Origin: Sinomonas atrocyanea
Lineage (GTDB): Bacteria > Actinomycetota > Actinomycetes > Actinomycetales > Micrococcaceae
Reading direction: 5' to 3'
Assembly: GCF_001577305.1 (NCBI RefSeq)
Contig: NZ_CP014518.1
Location: 496,001 to 560,000 of the forward strand
DNA length: 64,000 bases
This document shows positions 42,333 through 50,346 of this stretch, piece after piece; position 1 is the first letter of the stretch; the number at the start of each line of letters is the position of its first letter. The translations under genes and the position numbers were made by a program. The notes beneath the pieces were generated by a model. The model had not been told where the DNA came from. It saw only the letters and a list, made by a program, of their open reading frames with translations, and did no database searches.

Positions 42333-42484
42333 TGGAATCCATCGTAGCCCAGTTCCGGGCGAGTCCCGAATCGGGTCCTGCGGGGTGTGCGGGCGCGACA
42401 CGCAGGGCGCTGCCCACGCGCGTGATATGCAGTGATCGGGCCCCGCACCCGGGGTTCCTCAAGAGCATGGAACAGGGGGAAGCC

Positions 42485-43270
42485 GTGGGGAATATCGCAT
42501 CTGTGGGGGCCACGCGGGCGGGGGCCCGCAGGCTCGGTGTCGGGACGATGGGGGCCATCGCGGCGCTCGCGCTGGCCGGGTGCGGGGCCGGCCAGGCTCC
42601 GCCGCCTGCCGGGACCAGCTCGGCGGCGTCCGCATCTGCCGGCGGCTCCGCATCGGCCTCGGCTCCGGCGTCGGCCACCGGCCTCGCGACCGCGTCGGCC
42701 GCTCCGAGCAGCGCCGCGCCGCCGTCTGCCGCGCCGTCTGCCGCGCCCCCGGCGGCCCCGGCGCTGAAGAAGTTCACGTTCCCCGACGGGCACCTCTCCT
42801 TCGAGTACCCGGCCGGCTGGTCGGTGAGCGTGGCCCAGGGGCCCGTGCTCCCCGACGGGGGCCTGGACTCGAAGATCGCGACCGTCCGCGACGCGACAGG
42901 CAACGAGCTCGCGACCGTCCACTCGGGCATGTACGCGGGCGGGGCGGCGGGGCCGGTCAGCAGCAGGACGATCATCGAGCAGGCCAGGGTGCCCCTTCCC
43001 GACCAGCGGGGACAGGCGGTCTATGCCTTCTACGCGGACGCCACCCCGGATGGCCGCACGTGGTACAGCATGGGCATCGAATCGGGGCCGCTGAGCGCCT
43101 CGGACAAGTCCACGACGGGCGGAGCGGTGGAGCTGCCGAACGGGTTCCTGCTGGCCCACGTGGTGTTCGCCGACGCGCCATTCGGCAGCGTCGCGGCGGC
43201 GAAGGCGTGGTACGCCTCTGCCGAGGGGGAGCAGCTGCGGGCGCTCTTCCTGAGCCTCGCCTACGCCTGA
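42485..43270 (+). CDS. Secreted lipoprotein, unknown function
   Basis: 261 residues from GTG 42485 (AGGGGGAAGCC upstream). An ATG at 42467 is an alternative. A lipoprotein signal with lipobox LALAGCG (Cys about 35) is followed by a roughly 60-residue Ala/Ser/Pro linker and a C-terminal folded domain (FTFPDGHLSFEYPAGWSVSVAQGPVLP...IATVRDATGNELATVHSGM...WYASAEGEQLRALFLSLAYA). That domain resembles photosystem-II PsbP-like/secreted lipoprotein domains in pattern only. No family is assigned with confidence. Confidence 0.75.
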   Translation: MGNIASVGATRAGARRLGVGTMGAIAALALAGCGAGQAPPPAGTSSAASASAGGSASASAPASATGLATASAAPSSAAPPSAAPSAAPPAAPALKKFTFPDGHLSFEYPAGWSVSVAQGPVLPDGGLDSKIATVRDATGNELATVHSGMYAGGAAGPVSSRTIIEQARVPLPDQRGQAVYAFYADATPDGRTWYSMGIESGPLSASDKSTTGGAVELPNGFLLAHVVFADAPFGSVAAAKAWYASAEGEQLRALFLSLAYA

Positions 43271-43277
43271 TCGCGGC

Positions 43278-43331
43278 GCGCACGACGGCGGGCGGCGGCT
43301 CCCGCGGGGACGCGGCACCCCCGTCGTGCGC
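43278..43331 (+). terminator. Inverted repeat after the lipoprotein gene
   Basis: GCGCACGACGG (43278-43288) pairs with CCGTCGTGCGC (43321-43331) across a 32-base, very GC-rich loop that can itself fold. It shares the ACGACGG/CCGTCGT ends with the three longer hairpins in the window, but lacks their ACCTTCC core. Confidence 0.5.
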
Positions 43332-43372
43332 CGGCCTCGGGACCCCGATTCGGCGGAGGGGCCGCCGTCGGG

Positions 43373-43378
43373 TATTCT
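43373..43378 (+). promoter_or_regulatory. Putative -10 element of the tRNA-Ser gene
   Basis: TATTCT lies 26 bases before the mature tRNA 5' end, a suitable distance for a -10 box in this GC-rich region. No good -35 match is seen. Confidence 0.4.
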
Positions 43379-43403
43379 GGAGCCTGCTCTTGGGAGCACA
43401 CTT

Positions 43404-43488
43404 GGAGGATTCGCCTAGCGGCCTATGGCGCACGCCTGGAACGCGTGTTGGGTTAACGCCCTCGGGGGTTCAAATCCCCCATCCTCCG
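43404..43488 (+). tRNA. tRNA-Ser (anticodon GGA)
   Basis: 85 bases. Acceptor GGAGGAT/ATCCTCC closes the molecule with G as discriminator. The anticodon stem-loop CACGC-CTGGAAC-GCGTG gives anticodon GGA. A long variable arm (TTGGGTTAACGCCCTC) marks a type II tRNA, and the T-arm is GGGGGTTCAAATCCCCC. CCA is not encoded. Confidence 0.96.
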
Positions 43489-43511
43489 CGCTGCGATGTC
43501 CTGGAACATCG

Positions 43512-43545
43512 AGAACGCCCCCGGTCCTCGGACCGGGGGCGTTCT
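43512..43545 (+). terminator. Hairpin after tRNA-Ser
   Basis: A perfect 15-bp stem AGAACGCCCCCGGTC/GACCGGGGGCGTTCT surrounds the CTCG loop and is followed by TGCGTC. It is a probable terminator of the tRNA transcript. Confidence 0.8.
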
Positions 43546-43696
43546 GCGTCGGGGGAGCGGGCCTGTACGACACGGGGCTAGCTCACAATTCCCAGCCGAT
43601 CCACAGGCTCTCGGCCCTAGTCAGCCGCGGGCGGCGGTGCGGAAAATGTGAGGGTGCGTCGGGCTGCGGCGACGCACCGACTGATTGGGGAGTCTG

Positions 43697-44866
43697 ATGG
43701 CCCGTGGCCTCTGTGCATCATTGACCCGCCTGCGCGCCCGGATGGGCGCCGGCATCGCGGCTGCAGCAGCCGTCCTCGTCTTCAGCGCCGCTCCGGCGCT
43801 GGCGGACGACGTCTTTCCAGGACCGATCACCGCCGACCCGAGCGCCGTCGTGCCGTTCTACAGGACGGCGGTCGGGTCGCTCGCGGCGGGCCACGTCTCG
43901 CCGGTGCTCGTCGCCCAGGCGAACCTGCAGCGGCCCGCGGAGGGGAAGCTCTACGCCCCGCTGACCACGCTCACGCCCACCTCCGGGTTCGGGTACCGGG
44001 TCAGCCCCCTCAACGGGCAGCCGGGGGAGTTCCACTGGGGCCAGGACTTCGCGGCCCCCTGCGGCACCCCCGTCTACGCGGCCGATTCGGGCGTGGTCCG
44101 CGCCGCCGGCTGGCACCCCTGGGGCGGCGGGAACCGGGTCGAGATCGACCACGGCGACGGGCTCGTCACCACCTACAACCACATGCTCGGCGCCGCCGTG
44201 AAGACCGGCGAATCGGTCGAGGTGGGCCAGGTGATCGGGCTCGTCGGCGAGACCGGGTCGGCGATTGGATGCCACCTGCACTTCGAGACCATCAAGGACG
44301 GCAAGTACGTCGACCCGATGAGCTTCACCCTGATCCCGCTCGCGCAGCATGGCACCCTCGGACCTGTCCAGGTCACCGACTACACGCCGAAGGACGGCAA
44401 GTCGACCAACGAGCGGCAGAACTGGGCCATCCCGGTCCTCACCGGGGAGCCGGCACCGGGCGAGAGCATCGCCCCCGCACCGACAGCGCCGACCCCGCCG
44501 CCGCTCAAGGACCCGACGCCGGCCGGTCCGCCCGCTGCCCCGCCGAGCACGGCCACGGTGCCGCCCGCTGGCGGTTCGCAGCCCAGCACGGCCAGCCCGG
44601 CGCCGTCGCCCGCTCCGAGCAGGACGCCCGCTCCCACGACGGGCCCGACCCCGACGCCCACCACGGCCCCGACCACCCCGCCGCCGACGTCGAGCCCCAC
44701 CTCGAGCGCGACGCCGACCCCGACGCCCACGGCCAGCACCGCGACGTCGGCGCCGGCGATGACGGCGACGGCGGTCCCCACCTGCACGGCCACGCCCACG
44801 CCGACGGCGACCCCGACGGCCACCCTGACGCCGACGCCCACCGCCACCGTGTCGGTGGCCTGCTGA
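43697..44866 (+). CDS. Secreted M23-family metallopeptidase with long Thr/Pro tail
   Basis: 389 residues from ATG 43697 with TTGGGGAG upstream. The signal peptide is cleaved after APALA (about 36). The peptidase M23 (LytM) domain is at about 95-205. Zinc ligands are His113 and Asp117 in EFHWGQDF, and the His pair in GCHLHFE (near 193-195). YNHMLGAAVKTGESVEVGQVIGLVGETGS is typical of the family. It would cut cell-wall peptide cross-bridges. The last 130 residues are a Pro/Thr/Ala-rich, probably wall-spanning tail ending in TPTATVSVAC, with two late cysteines. Confidence 0.9.
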   Translation: MARGLCASLTRLRARMGAGIAAAAAVLVFSAAPALADDVFPGPITADPSAVVPFYRTAVGSLAAGHVSPVLVAQANLQRPAEGKLYAPLTTLTPTSGFGYRVSPLNGQPGEFHWGQDFAAPCGTPVYAADSGVVRAAGWHPWGGGNRVEIDHGDGLVTTYNHMLGAAVKTGESVEVGQVIGLVGETGSAIGCHLHFETIKDGKYVDPMSFTLIPLAQHGTLGPVQVTDYTPKDGKSTNERQNWAIPVLTGEPAPGESIAPAPTAPTPPPLKDPTPAGPPAAPPSTATVPPAGGSQPSTASPAPSPAPSRTPAPTTGPTPTPTTAPTTPPPTSSPTSSATPTPTPTASTATSAPAMTATAVPTCTATPTPTATPTATLTPTPTATVSVAC

Positions 44867-44888
44867 CGGGGGAGCCTAGACTGGGCCG

Positions 44889-45392
44889 GTGAGCCTGCAT
44901 GAGATTGCCCTGACCCTCAACGACGGCACCGAGACCACGTTCGGCGCGTTCGCGCAGCGCGCCGTCCTCGTGGTGAACGTCGCCTCCAAGTGCGGGTACA
45001 CCCGCCAGTACGACGGCCTCGAGGCCCTCTACCGCGAGTTCAAGGACCGCGGCCTCGTGGTCCTCGGGGTCCCGTGCAACCAGTTCGCCGGCCAGGAGCC
45101 CGGTACGGACGAGGAGATCGAGGAGTTCTGCCGGGTCAACTTCGGCGTCAGCTTCCCGCTCGCCGCCAAGGCCGATGTCCTGGGCAAGAATCAGCACCCG
45201 CTCTACGCGGCGCTCACCCAGTACCCGGCCGGCGACGACCTCGGGGAGAAGGTCAAGTGGAACTTCGAGAAGTTCCTCGTGAATCCCGAGGGCGAGGTCG
45301 TGGGCCGGTTCCGGTCCTCGGTCGAGCCGGACTCCGCCGAGCTCCGCGACGCGATCGAGGCGGTCCTCCCCGCCGAGGTCCCGGCCCGCTGA
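44889..45392 (+). CDS. Glutathione-peroxidase-family thiol peroxidase
   Basis: 167 residues from GTG 44889. The peroxidatic Cys35 lies in NVASKCGYT, with GVPCNQFAGQEPGTDEEIEEFC (the Gln and resolving-cysteine region) and KWNFEKFLVNPEGEVVGRF (the Trp-Asn pair). It is a Cys-type Gpx (no selenocysteine) and probably uses thioredoxin or mycothiol-linked reductants to reduce hydroperoxides. Its stop codon opens the degenerate TGAC repeat at 45390. Confidence 0.93.
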   Translation: MSLHEIALTLNDGTETTFGAFAQRAVLVVNVASKCGYTRQYDGLEALYREFKDRGLVVLGVPCNQFAGQEPGTDEEIEEFCRVNFGVSFPLAAKADVLGKNQHPLYAALTQYPAGDDLGEKVKWNFEKFLVNPEGEVVGRFRSSVEPDSAELRDAIEAVLPAEVPAR

Positions 45393-45437
45393 CGCGGTGA
45401 CGTCGGCGTCCCACGCGGTGACGTCGCGGGGGCGTCA
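45390..45437 (+). repeat. Degenerate TGAC gene-end repeat G
   Basis: TGACGCGG at the Gpx stop codon and CGCGGTGACGTCG at 45393 and 45414 (21-base period) lie between convergent Gpx and HAD genes. The motif resembles the 22-bp family only in the TGAC core, its position and approximate spacing. Confidence 0.35.
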
Positions 45438-46325
45438 GTCGGCGAGGGCCAGCGCGTCCCGCCACCGCAGCAGGAAGGCGAGGCCGGCGTCGTCGTGGAT
45501 CACCTCCGGGCCGAGGCCGAGGGAGGCGGACGTGAGGATCCGGTACGGCTTCTCCGGCACGCCGTCCGCAGGGCGGACGTCGACGTGGGCCACGACGTGG
45601 TCGTTGTGGTGCAGCCAGTCCGCCATCGCGTAGTCGGTGCGCGAATCGCCCATCGTGTACCACGCCTCGGGCACGATCCCGTCGCGCCGCAGCCGCTCGC
45701 AGGCGCGCGCCGCACCGAGGTCCTTGCCGAGGCGCACGGACTCGATGTCGGTGGAGATGATCGTGGGGTCCACCCGGTAGTCCACCGAGTCGTCGCTGCC
45801 GGGGACGTGGTGGTCCAGGCGGGTGGCGCCCAGCCCGTGGCGCGCCATGAGGCCCATGGCATCGGCGTCGAAGCGCTCCTGCTCCGCCCGGTAGTCGGCG
45901 TTGGAGACGTCCACGCGCTGCTCCACCGAGACCATGGCGCGCTTCGTCTCGTCGAAGAACATGTGGCCGCTGTAGCTCGCGGCCACCAGCCCGCGGACGT
46001 CGTCGGCGAAGGCGGAGGGGACGGCCAGGCCGTGGTCCACGTGCACCGTGCCCGCGCCGCGGGCGGTGAACGAGAACCAGGTGGCGCCCTTCTCGCACAC
46101 GGCGTGCACCATGAGGTCCTCGGGCATGCCTGCGGCCACCATGGGGTCCATGACCTGCTCCCGGATGAAGGCGTCCGAACGGCCCGTGTTGAAGACGATC
46201 GGGATCCCGGCCGCGCCGAGTTCGTTCAGCAGGGCGATGATCTCGGGCTTCACGGTGCGGGTCACCGGGCTCGCGATCGGGCCGTCCACGTCGAGCAGCA
46301 GGGCAAAGGGCGGTGCGGTCTCCAT
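45435..46325 (-). CDS. HAD-superfamily hydrolase (Cof/phosphomannomutase-like phosphatase)
   Basis: 296 residues from ATG 46325. An ATG at 46334 would add MGR. The HAD motif I is LLLDVDGPIASP near residue 10, with motif II in IVFNTGRS. A cap domain follows, and the C-terminal motif is WYTMGDSRTDYAMADWL with the acidic motif IV. The GDSRTDYAMA form is typical of type II HADs acting on sugar phosphates. The substrate is unknown. Confidence 0.82.
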   Translation of the reverse strand: METAPPFALLLDVDGPIASPVTRTVKPEIIALLNELGAAGIPIVFNTGRSDAFIREQVMDPMVAAGMPEDLMVHAVCEKGATWFSFTARGAGTVHVDHGLAVPSAFADDVRGLVAASYSGHMFFDETKRAMVSVEQRVDVSNADYRAEQERFDADAMGLMARHGLGATRLDHHVPGSDDSVDYRVDPTIISTDIESVRLGKDLGAARACERLRRDGIVPEAWYTMGDSRTDYAMADWLHHNDHVVAHVDVRPADGVPEKPYRILTSASLGLGPEVIHDDAGLAFLLRWRDALALAD

Positions 46326-46441
46326 GCGCCCCATTCTTCCATTGGGGGCGGCCGCCGGAGCGCGATAACCGTTTGGCCACAATGCCCCCGGGACACTCCG
46401 GCGCGCTGCCGTGCCGATGCCCGCGCCCCTAGGCTGGAGCC

Positions 46442-46741
46442 GTGATTTTCAAAGCGGTGGGCGAGGGGCGCCCGTACCCGGACCATGGCTACAACACGCC
46501 CAAGGACTGGGCCGCCCTGCCGCCCCGCCCGGTGCGTCTGGACGAGCTCGTGACCACCAAGCGCACGCTCGACCTGGAGGCGCTGCTCGCCGAGGATTCG
46601 ACGTTCTTCGGGGACCTGTTCCCGCACGTGGTGCAGTACAGGGGCGTGCTCTACCTCGAGGACGGCCTCCACAGGGCGGTCCGCACGGCGCTCCACCAGC
46701 GCACCGCGATCCACGCCCGCATCCTGGACCTCGACGCGTGA
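46442..46741 (+). CDS. Conserved actinobacterial protein preceding the LytR_C gene
   Basis: 99 residues from GTG 46442: MIFKAVGEGRPYPDHGYNTPKDWAALPPRPVRLDELVTTKRTLDLEALLAEDSTFFGDLFPHVVQYRGVLYLEDGLHRAVRTALHQRTAIHARILDLDA. It belongs to a well-conserved actinobacterial family that automated pipelines sometimes label VapB-type antitoxin. I see no ribbon-helix-helix or neighbouring PIN toxin to support that label. It ends eight bases before the LytR_C gene, suggesting an operon. Confidence 0.8.
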   Translation: MIFKAVGEGRPYPDHGYNTPKDWAALPPRPVRLDELVTTKRTLDLEALLAEDSTFFGDLFPHVVQYRGVLYLEDGLHRAVRTALHQRTAIHARILDLDA

Positions 46742-46748
46742 GGCCACC

Positions 46749-47384
46749 GTGTCCCGCCGCCCCCAGGACCTGAGCCAGTACCACGGACACCACGTGGTGA
46801 ACGGCACTGAGCTGCGCACCCAGTTCGAGGAGGAGCCCGACCCGAGCGAGCGGGCCAGCCGCAAGTGGCGCAGGATCCGCCACGGCATCGCCATCACCCT
46901 TCTCGTGGGGATCGTAGTCGCCGGAGCCGGCATGGCCTGGGCGGTCCTCTCCGGGCGCCTCGCCCTCCCGCAGCCGGCGTCCCAGCCCACGGTGGCCACC
47001 TGCCCCGCCGGGAAGTACGACTACCTGCCGCCCGCCAAGGTCGCGGTCAACGTGCTCAACGCGGCCGGCAAGGACGGCCTCGCCGCCCAGATCGCCGGGG
47101 AGCTCAAGGCGCGGGCCTTCGCGGTGAAGACCGTGGGCAACGATCGCCTCGCCGTCGCCGCCCCCGCGGTGGTGCGCGGCGGCTTCGCGGGGGAGGCCGC
47201 CGCGTTCACGCTCCAGCGCAACGTGCCGGGCAGCATCTACGTCCGCGACGGCCGGGCCGACGCCAGCGTGGACCTCGTCCTCGGCCCGTCGTTCAAGGCC
47301 CTCACAGCCCCTGGACTCGTCGACCAGACGCCTGGGCCGATCGTGTGCACCCTGCCGACTGGGACTGCGGGCGCCGGCGGCTGA
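46749..47384 (+). CDS. Membrane-anchored LytR C-terminal domain protein
   Basis: 211 residues from GTG 46749. After a polar N-terminal 50 residues comes one transmembrane helix (HGIAITLLVGIVVAGAGMAWAVL, about 52-74). An extracellular LytR_C domain follows (KVAVNVLNAAGKDGLAAQIAGELKARAFAVKTVGNDRL ... VDLVLGPSFKAL). Proteins of this form accompany LytR-CpsA-Psr wall-polymer transferases. Here it stands with the 46442 gene only. Confidence 0.88.
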   Translation: MSRRPQDLSQYHGHHVVNGTELRTQFEEEPDPSERASRKWRRIRHGIAITLLVGIVVAGAGMAWAVLSGRLALPQPASQPTVATCPAGKYDYLPPAKVAVNVLNAAGKDGLAAQIAGELKARAFAVKTVGNDRLAVAAPAVVRGGFAGEAAAFTLQRNVPGSIYVRDGRADASVDLVLGPSFKALTAPGLVDQTPGPIVCTLPTGTAGAGG

Positions 47385-47443
47385 GCGCGGCCGGCGAGCA
47401 CCGCTGTGGAGCGCTGCCGTCGAACGCTGCCGGGGGCCGCGGC

Positions 47444-48082
47444 TCAGCGGCGCACGGGCCTGCCCTGGGAGTCGAACCGGGCGCCCACTCCGAGCTGGAT
47501 GAAGCGGACGGTGGCCTCCGTGCGGCGGTCCGCGTCGTCGTCGTGCGCCTCGTCCTCGCCTCGACCCCTGTCGGCGCTCGCCGTCAGCGAGCCGTGCACC
47601 AGCCCCACGAGCTCGTCGACGTCGGCCTCGGGCAGATACCCCTGCGCCATCGCGTCGCGGAGGATCTGGGTCAGGAGCGCGTTGAGCTCGCCGACGTGGT
47701 CCCCGAGCTTGGCGAAGGACGACGGCGAGAGCACCGCGCGCATGGCCGGTCCGGGAGGGAGGTGCCGGCGGGACAGGTCCTCGACCTGCGCACGGATGTA
47801 CACCGCGAGGCGGTCGATGGGATTCTCGAGTCCCGACAGCTTCGCCTTGAGGTCGCCGAGGAACCTGCCGGTCTCGTCGAGGGCATAACCGATCAGCAGC
47901 TCCTCCATGTCCGCGTAGTAGTTGTACACGGCGGTGCGCCCGACGCCCGCCTGCCGGGCGACGTCGGTCATCGTCAGGCCGGGCAGCCCGCGGGTGAACA
48001 GGAGCTGGCCGAACGCGTCGAGGATCCGGCGCTGCGTGAGCGCTCGCTGGGCTGCGTTCGACTCGGCCTGGATGCGGGGCAT
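47444..48082 (-). CDS. TetR-family transcriptional regulator
   Basis: 212 residues. N-terminal HTH: RRILDAFGQLLFTRGLPGLTMTDVARQAGVGRTAVYNYYADMEELLIGYA, a full TetR signature. The remaining helices (ETGRFLGDLKAKL...DRLAVYIRAQVEDLSRRHL...) form the ligand domain. A TAAAAT box lies in the upstream A/T-rich stretch near 48091-48096. The regulon cannot be read. It lies just downstream of the sugar operon but need not control it. Confidence 0.9.
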   Translation of the reverse strand: MPRIQAESNAAQRALTQRRILDAFGQLLFTRGLPGLTMTDVARQAGVGRTAVYNYYADMEELLIGYALDETGRFLGDLKAKLSGLENPIDRLAVYIRAQVEDLSRRHLPPGPAMRAVLSPSSFAKLGDHVGELNALLTQILRDAMAQGYLPEADVDELVGLVHGSLTASADRGRGEDEAHDDDADRRTEATVRFIQLGVGARFDSQGRPVRR

Positions 48083-48161
48083 GCCATCATTTTAGGTCGA
48101 TGTGTCAGTAAAACCTCAGAGGCTTACGGCCCGCCGTTCCGTGGCGGCCGCCGCCGCGTGG

Positions 48162-49166
48162 TCAGGTCTGGTTGCTGAAGGCGGCGTCGAAGGAGGCGGT
48201 GGCGGGGGCGAAGTCGAACTTCTTCAGGGCGGCGAGGGCCTCGGGGGCGCCGACGAGGCGGTCCATGCCGGCGTCCTCCCATTCGATGCTGATGGGCCCG
48301 TCGTAGCCGATGGCGGTCAGGGCCCGGAAGCAGTCCTCCCAGGGGACGTCGCCGCGGCCGGCGGAGACGAAGTCCCAGCCGCGGCGGGGGTCGCCCCAGG
48401 GCAGGTGGGAGGAGAGGATGCCGGCGCGGCCGTTGCCCATGCGCATCCGGGTGTCCTTGCAGTCCACGTGGTAGATCCGCTCGGCGAAGTCGGTGATGAA
48501 CGCGACGGGGTCCAGGCCCTGCCACATCATGTGGGAGGGGTCCCAGTTCAGGCCGAACGCGGGCCGGTGGCCGATGGCCTCGAGGGCGCGCTGGGTGGAG
48601 ACGTAGTCGTAGGCGATCTCGGAGGGGTGGACCTCGTGGGCGAACCGGACCCCGCACTCGTCGAAGACGTCGAGGATGGGGTTCCACCGGTCGGCGAAGT
48701 CCTGGTAGCCGGCGTCGATGACGGTGGCGGGCACGGGCGGGAACATGGCCACGTACTGCCAGATGCCCGAGCCGGTGAATCCGACCACGGTCTTCACGCC
48801 GAGGGCGCGGGCGAGTCGGGCGGTGTCCTTGAGGTCCTCGGCGGCCCGTCGCCGCACGCCCTCGGGGTCGCCGTCGCCCCACACCCGGGACCCGACGATT
48901 CCCTGGTGGCGGAAGTCGATCGGGTCGTCGCACACGGCCTGGCCCTTGAGGTGGTTGGAGATCGCGTAGAGCTGCAGGCCGTGGCGTTCGAGGATGCCGA
49001 GGCGTTCGTCGATGTAGGCCTGATCGTCCCAGCGGGCGGCGTCGAGGTGTTCGCCGGAGACGGCGATCTCGAGGCCGTCGTAGCCCCAGCCGGCGGCGAG
49101 CTCGGCGACCTCCTCGAGCTTGAGGTCGGCCCACTGGCCGGTGAACAGGGTGAAGGGGCGGGGCAT
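48162..49166 (-). CDS. Sugar-phosphate-isomerase/epimerase-like TIM-barrel enzyme (last gene of ROK operon)
   Basis: 334 residues from ATG 49166 (AGGAGA six bases upstream; a GTG at 49172 is too close). Xylose-isomerase-like barrel: LFTGQWADLKLEEVAELAAGWGYDGLEIAVSGEHLD, HEVHPSEIAYDY, FGLNWDPSHMMWQGLDPVAF, YHVDCKDTRM and ISIEWEDAGMDRLVG. The Glu/Asp/His/Glu metal-binding set is visible. Such proteins isomerise keto-sugars or catalyse elimination/hydration of 3-keto-glycosides. Clustering with three Gfo/Idh dehydrogenases favours the latter. Confidence 0.87.
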   Translation of the reverse strand: MPRPFTLFTGQWADLKLEEVAELAAGWGYDGLEIAVSGEHLDAARWDDQAYIDERLGILERHGLQLYAISNHLKGQAVCDDPIDFRHQGIVGSRVWGDGDPEGVRRRAAEDLKDTARLARALGVKTVVGFTGSGIWQYVAMFPPVPATVIDAGYQDFADRWNPILDVFDECGVRFAHEVHPSEIAYDYVSTQRALEAIGHRPAFGLNWDPSHMMWQGLDPVAFITDFAERIYHVDCKDTRMRMGNGRAGILSSHLPWGDPRRGWDFVSAGRGDVPWEDCFRALTAIGYDGPISIEWEDAGMDRLVGAPEALAALKKFDFAPATASFDAAFSNQT

Positions 49167-49185
49167 GGTCACTCTCCTGGGCGGG

Positions 49186-50346
49186 TCAGAGGTGCACGGT
49201 GGCGGACTTGGCGGCGGCGGATTCCTCGATGGCGGCGAGGACGCGCTGGACCTGCAGGCCGTCCTCGAACGAGGGCGTGGGGGCGGCCCCGTCCCGGATG
49301 GCGGCCAGGAAGTCGCGCGCCTGGTGGGTGAAGGCGTGCTCCCAGCCGATCATGTGGCCTTGAGGCCACCAGGCGGCCATGTAGGGGTGGCCGGGCTCGG
49401 TGACCACGATCCGCCGGAAGCCGGCCTCCTCGGGCGGGGCGGTGGCGTCGAGGAACTCGAGCTCGCCGGGGCGTTCGAGGTCGAACGCGAGCGCCCCGTC
49501 CGAGCCGTACACCTCGATCCGCAGGGAGTTCTTCTTGCCGGTCGCGATCCGGGAGACCTCGATCGAGGCGATGGCCCCGGAGGCGAGGGACAGCGTGGCC
49601 CAGGCGGCGTCGTCGACCGTGACGTCCTCGGGGCCGTCCGGGCCGGGGCGGCGCCCCACGAACGTGTGCAGCCGGCCGGAGGCCCCGGTGACGGTGTCGT
49701 CCAGGAGGTACTGGACCTGGTCGATCGCGTGGGAGGCGATGTCCCCGAGCGCGCCGGACCCGGCGGTCTCCTTCCGCAGCCGCCACGTCATGGGCGCGTC
49801 CTCGTCGGCGAGCCAGTCCTGCAGGTAGGAGGCGCGCACCTGGCGGACGGTGCCGAGGCGCCCGGCCGCGATGAGCTGCTTCGCATACGCCAGGGCGGGG
49901 ACGCGCCGGTACGTGAAGCCGACCATCGAGGCGATGCCGCGCCGGCGGGCCGCGGCCGCGGCCTCGGCCATCCGCTCGGCCTCGGCCAGCGTGTTGGCCA
50001 GCGGCTTCTCCACGAGGACGTGCTTGCCGGCCTCGAGCGCGGCGACGGCGATCTCGGCGTGCAGCCAGCCGGGGGCGCAGATGTCCACGATGTGCACATC
50101 GTCCCGGACGATCACCTCCCGCCAGTCCGTCGCGGACTCGGCCCACCCGTACTTCGCGGCCGCCTCGGCGACCTCCTCGGCGTGCCGGCCCACGAGGACC
50201 TTCTGCTCGATGCCGGGGACGTCGAAGAACGCCGAGACGTTGCGCCACGCGTGCGAGTGGGCCCGGCCCATGAACGCGTACCCGATCGCCGCGACGCCGA
50301 GCGGCTGCACCGCTTCCTGCCCTGCGGGGGCGGCGCCGGGGCTCAT
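49186..50346 (-). CDS. Gfo/Idh/MocA oxidoreductase 1 (levoglucosan-dehydrogenase-like)
   Basis: 386 residues from ATG 50346, overlapping the upstream stop (ATGA). Rossmann start: GVAAIGYAFMGRAHSHAWRN. The catalytic motif is KHVLVEKPLANT (Glu-Lys-Pro), followed by MVGFTYRRVPALAYAKQLI, ASYLQDWLADEDAPMTWRLRKETAGSGALGDIASHAIDQVQYL and GHPYMAAWWPQG. The YLQDW and SGALGDIA segments and the length recall levoglucosan dehydrogenase from Arthrobacter-type bacteria (from memory, not computed). It probably oxidises a sugar hydroxyl with NAD. Confidence 0.86.
   Translation of the reverse strand: MSPGAAPAGQEAVQPLGVAAIGYAFMGRAHSHAWRNVSAFFDVPGIEQKVLVGRHAEEVAEAAAKYGWAESATDWREVIVRDDVHIVDICAPGWLHAEIAVAALEAGKHVLVEKPLANTLAEAERMAEAAAAARRRGIASMVGFTYRRVPALAYAKQLIAAGRLGTVRQVRASYLQDWLADEDAPMTWRLRKETAGSGALGDIASHAIDQVQYLLDDTVTGASGRLHTFVGRRPGPDGPEDVTVDDAAWATLSLASGAIASIEVSRIATGKKNSLRIEVYGSDGALAFDLERPGELEFLDATAPPEEAGFRRIVVTEPGHPYMAAWWPQGHMIGWEHAFTHQARDFLAAIRDGAAPTPSFEDGLQVQRVLAAIEESAAAKSATVHL

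Noticed and set aside
46442..46741. Antitoxin of a VapBC pair
   Set aside because: No ribbon-helix-helix fold or PIN-domain toxin nearby. The next gene is a LytR_C membrane protein.
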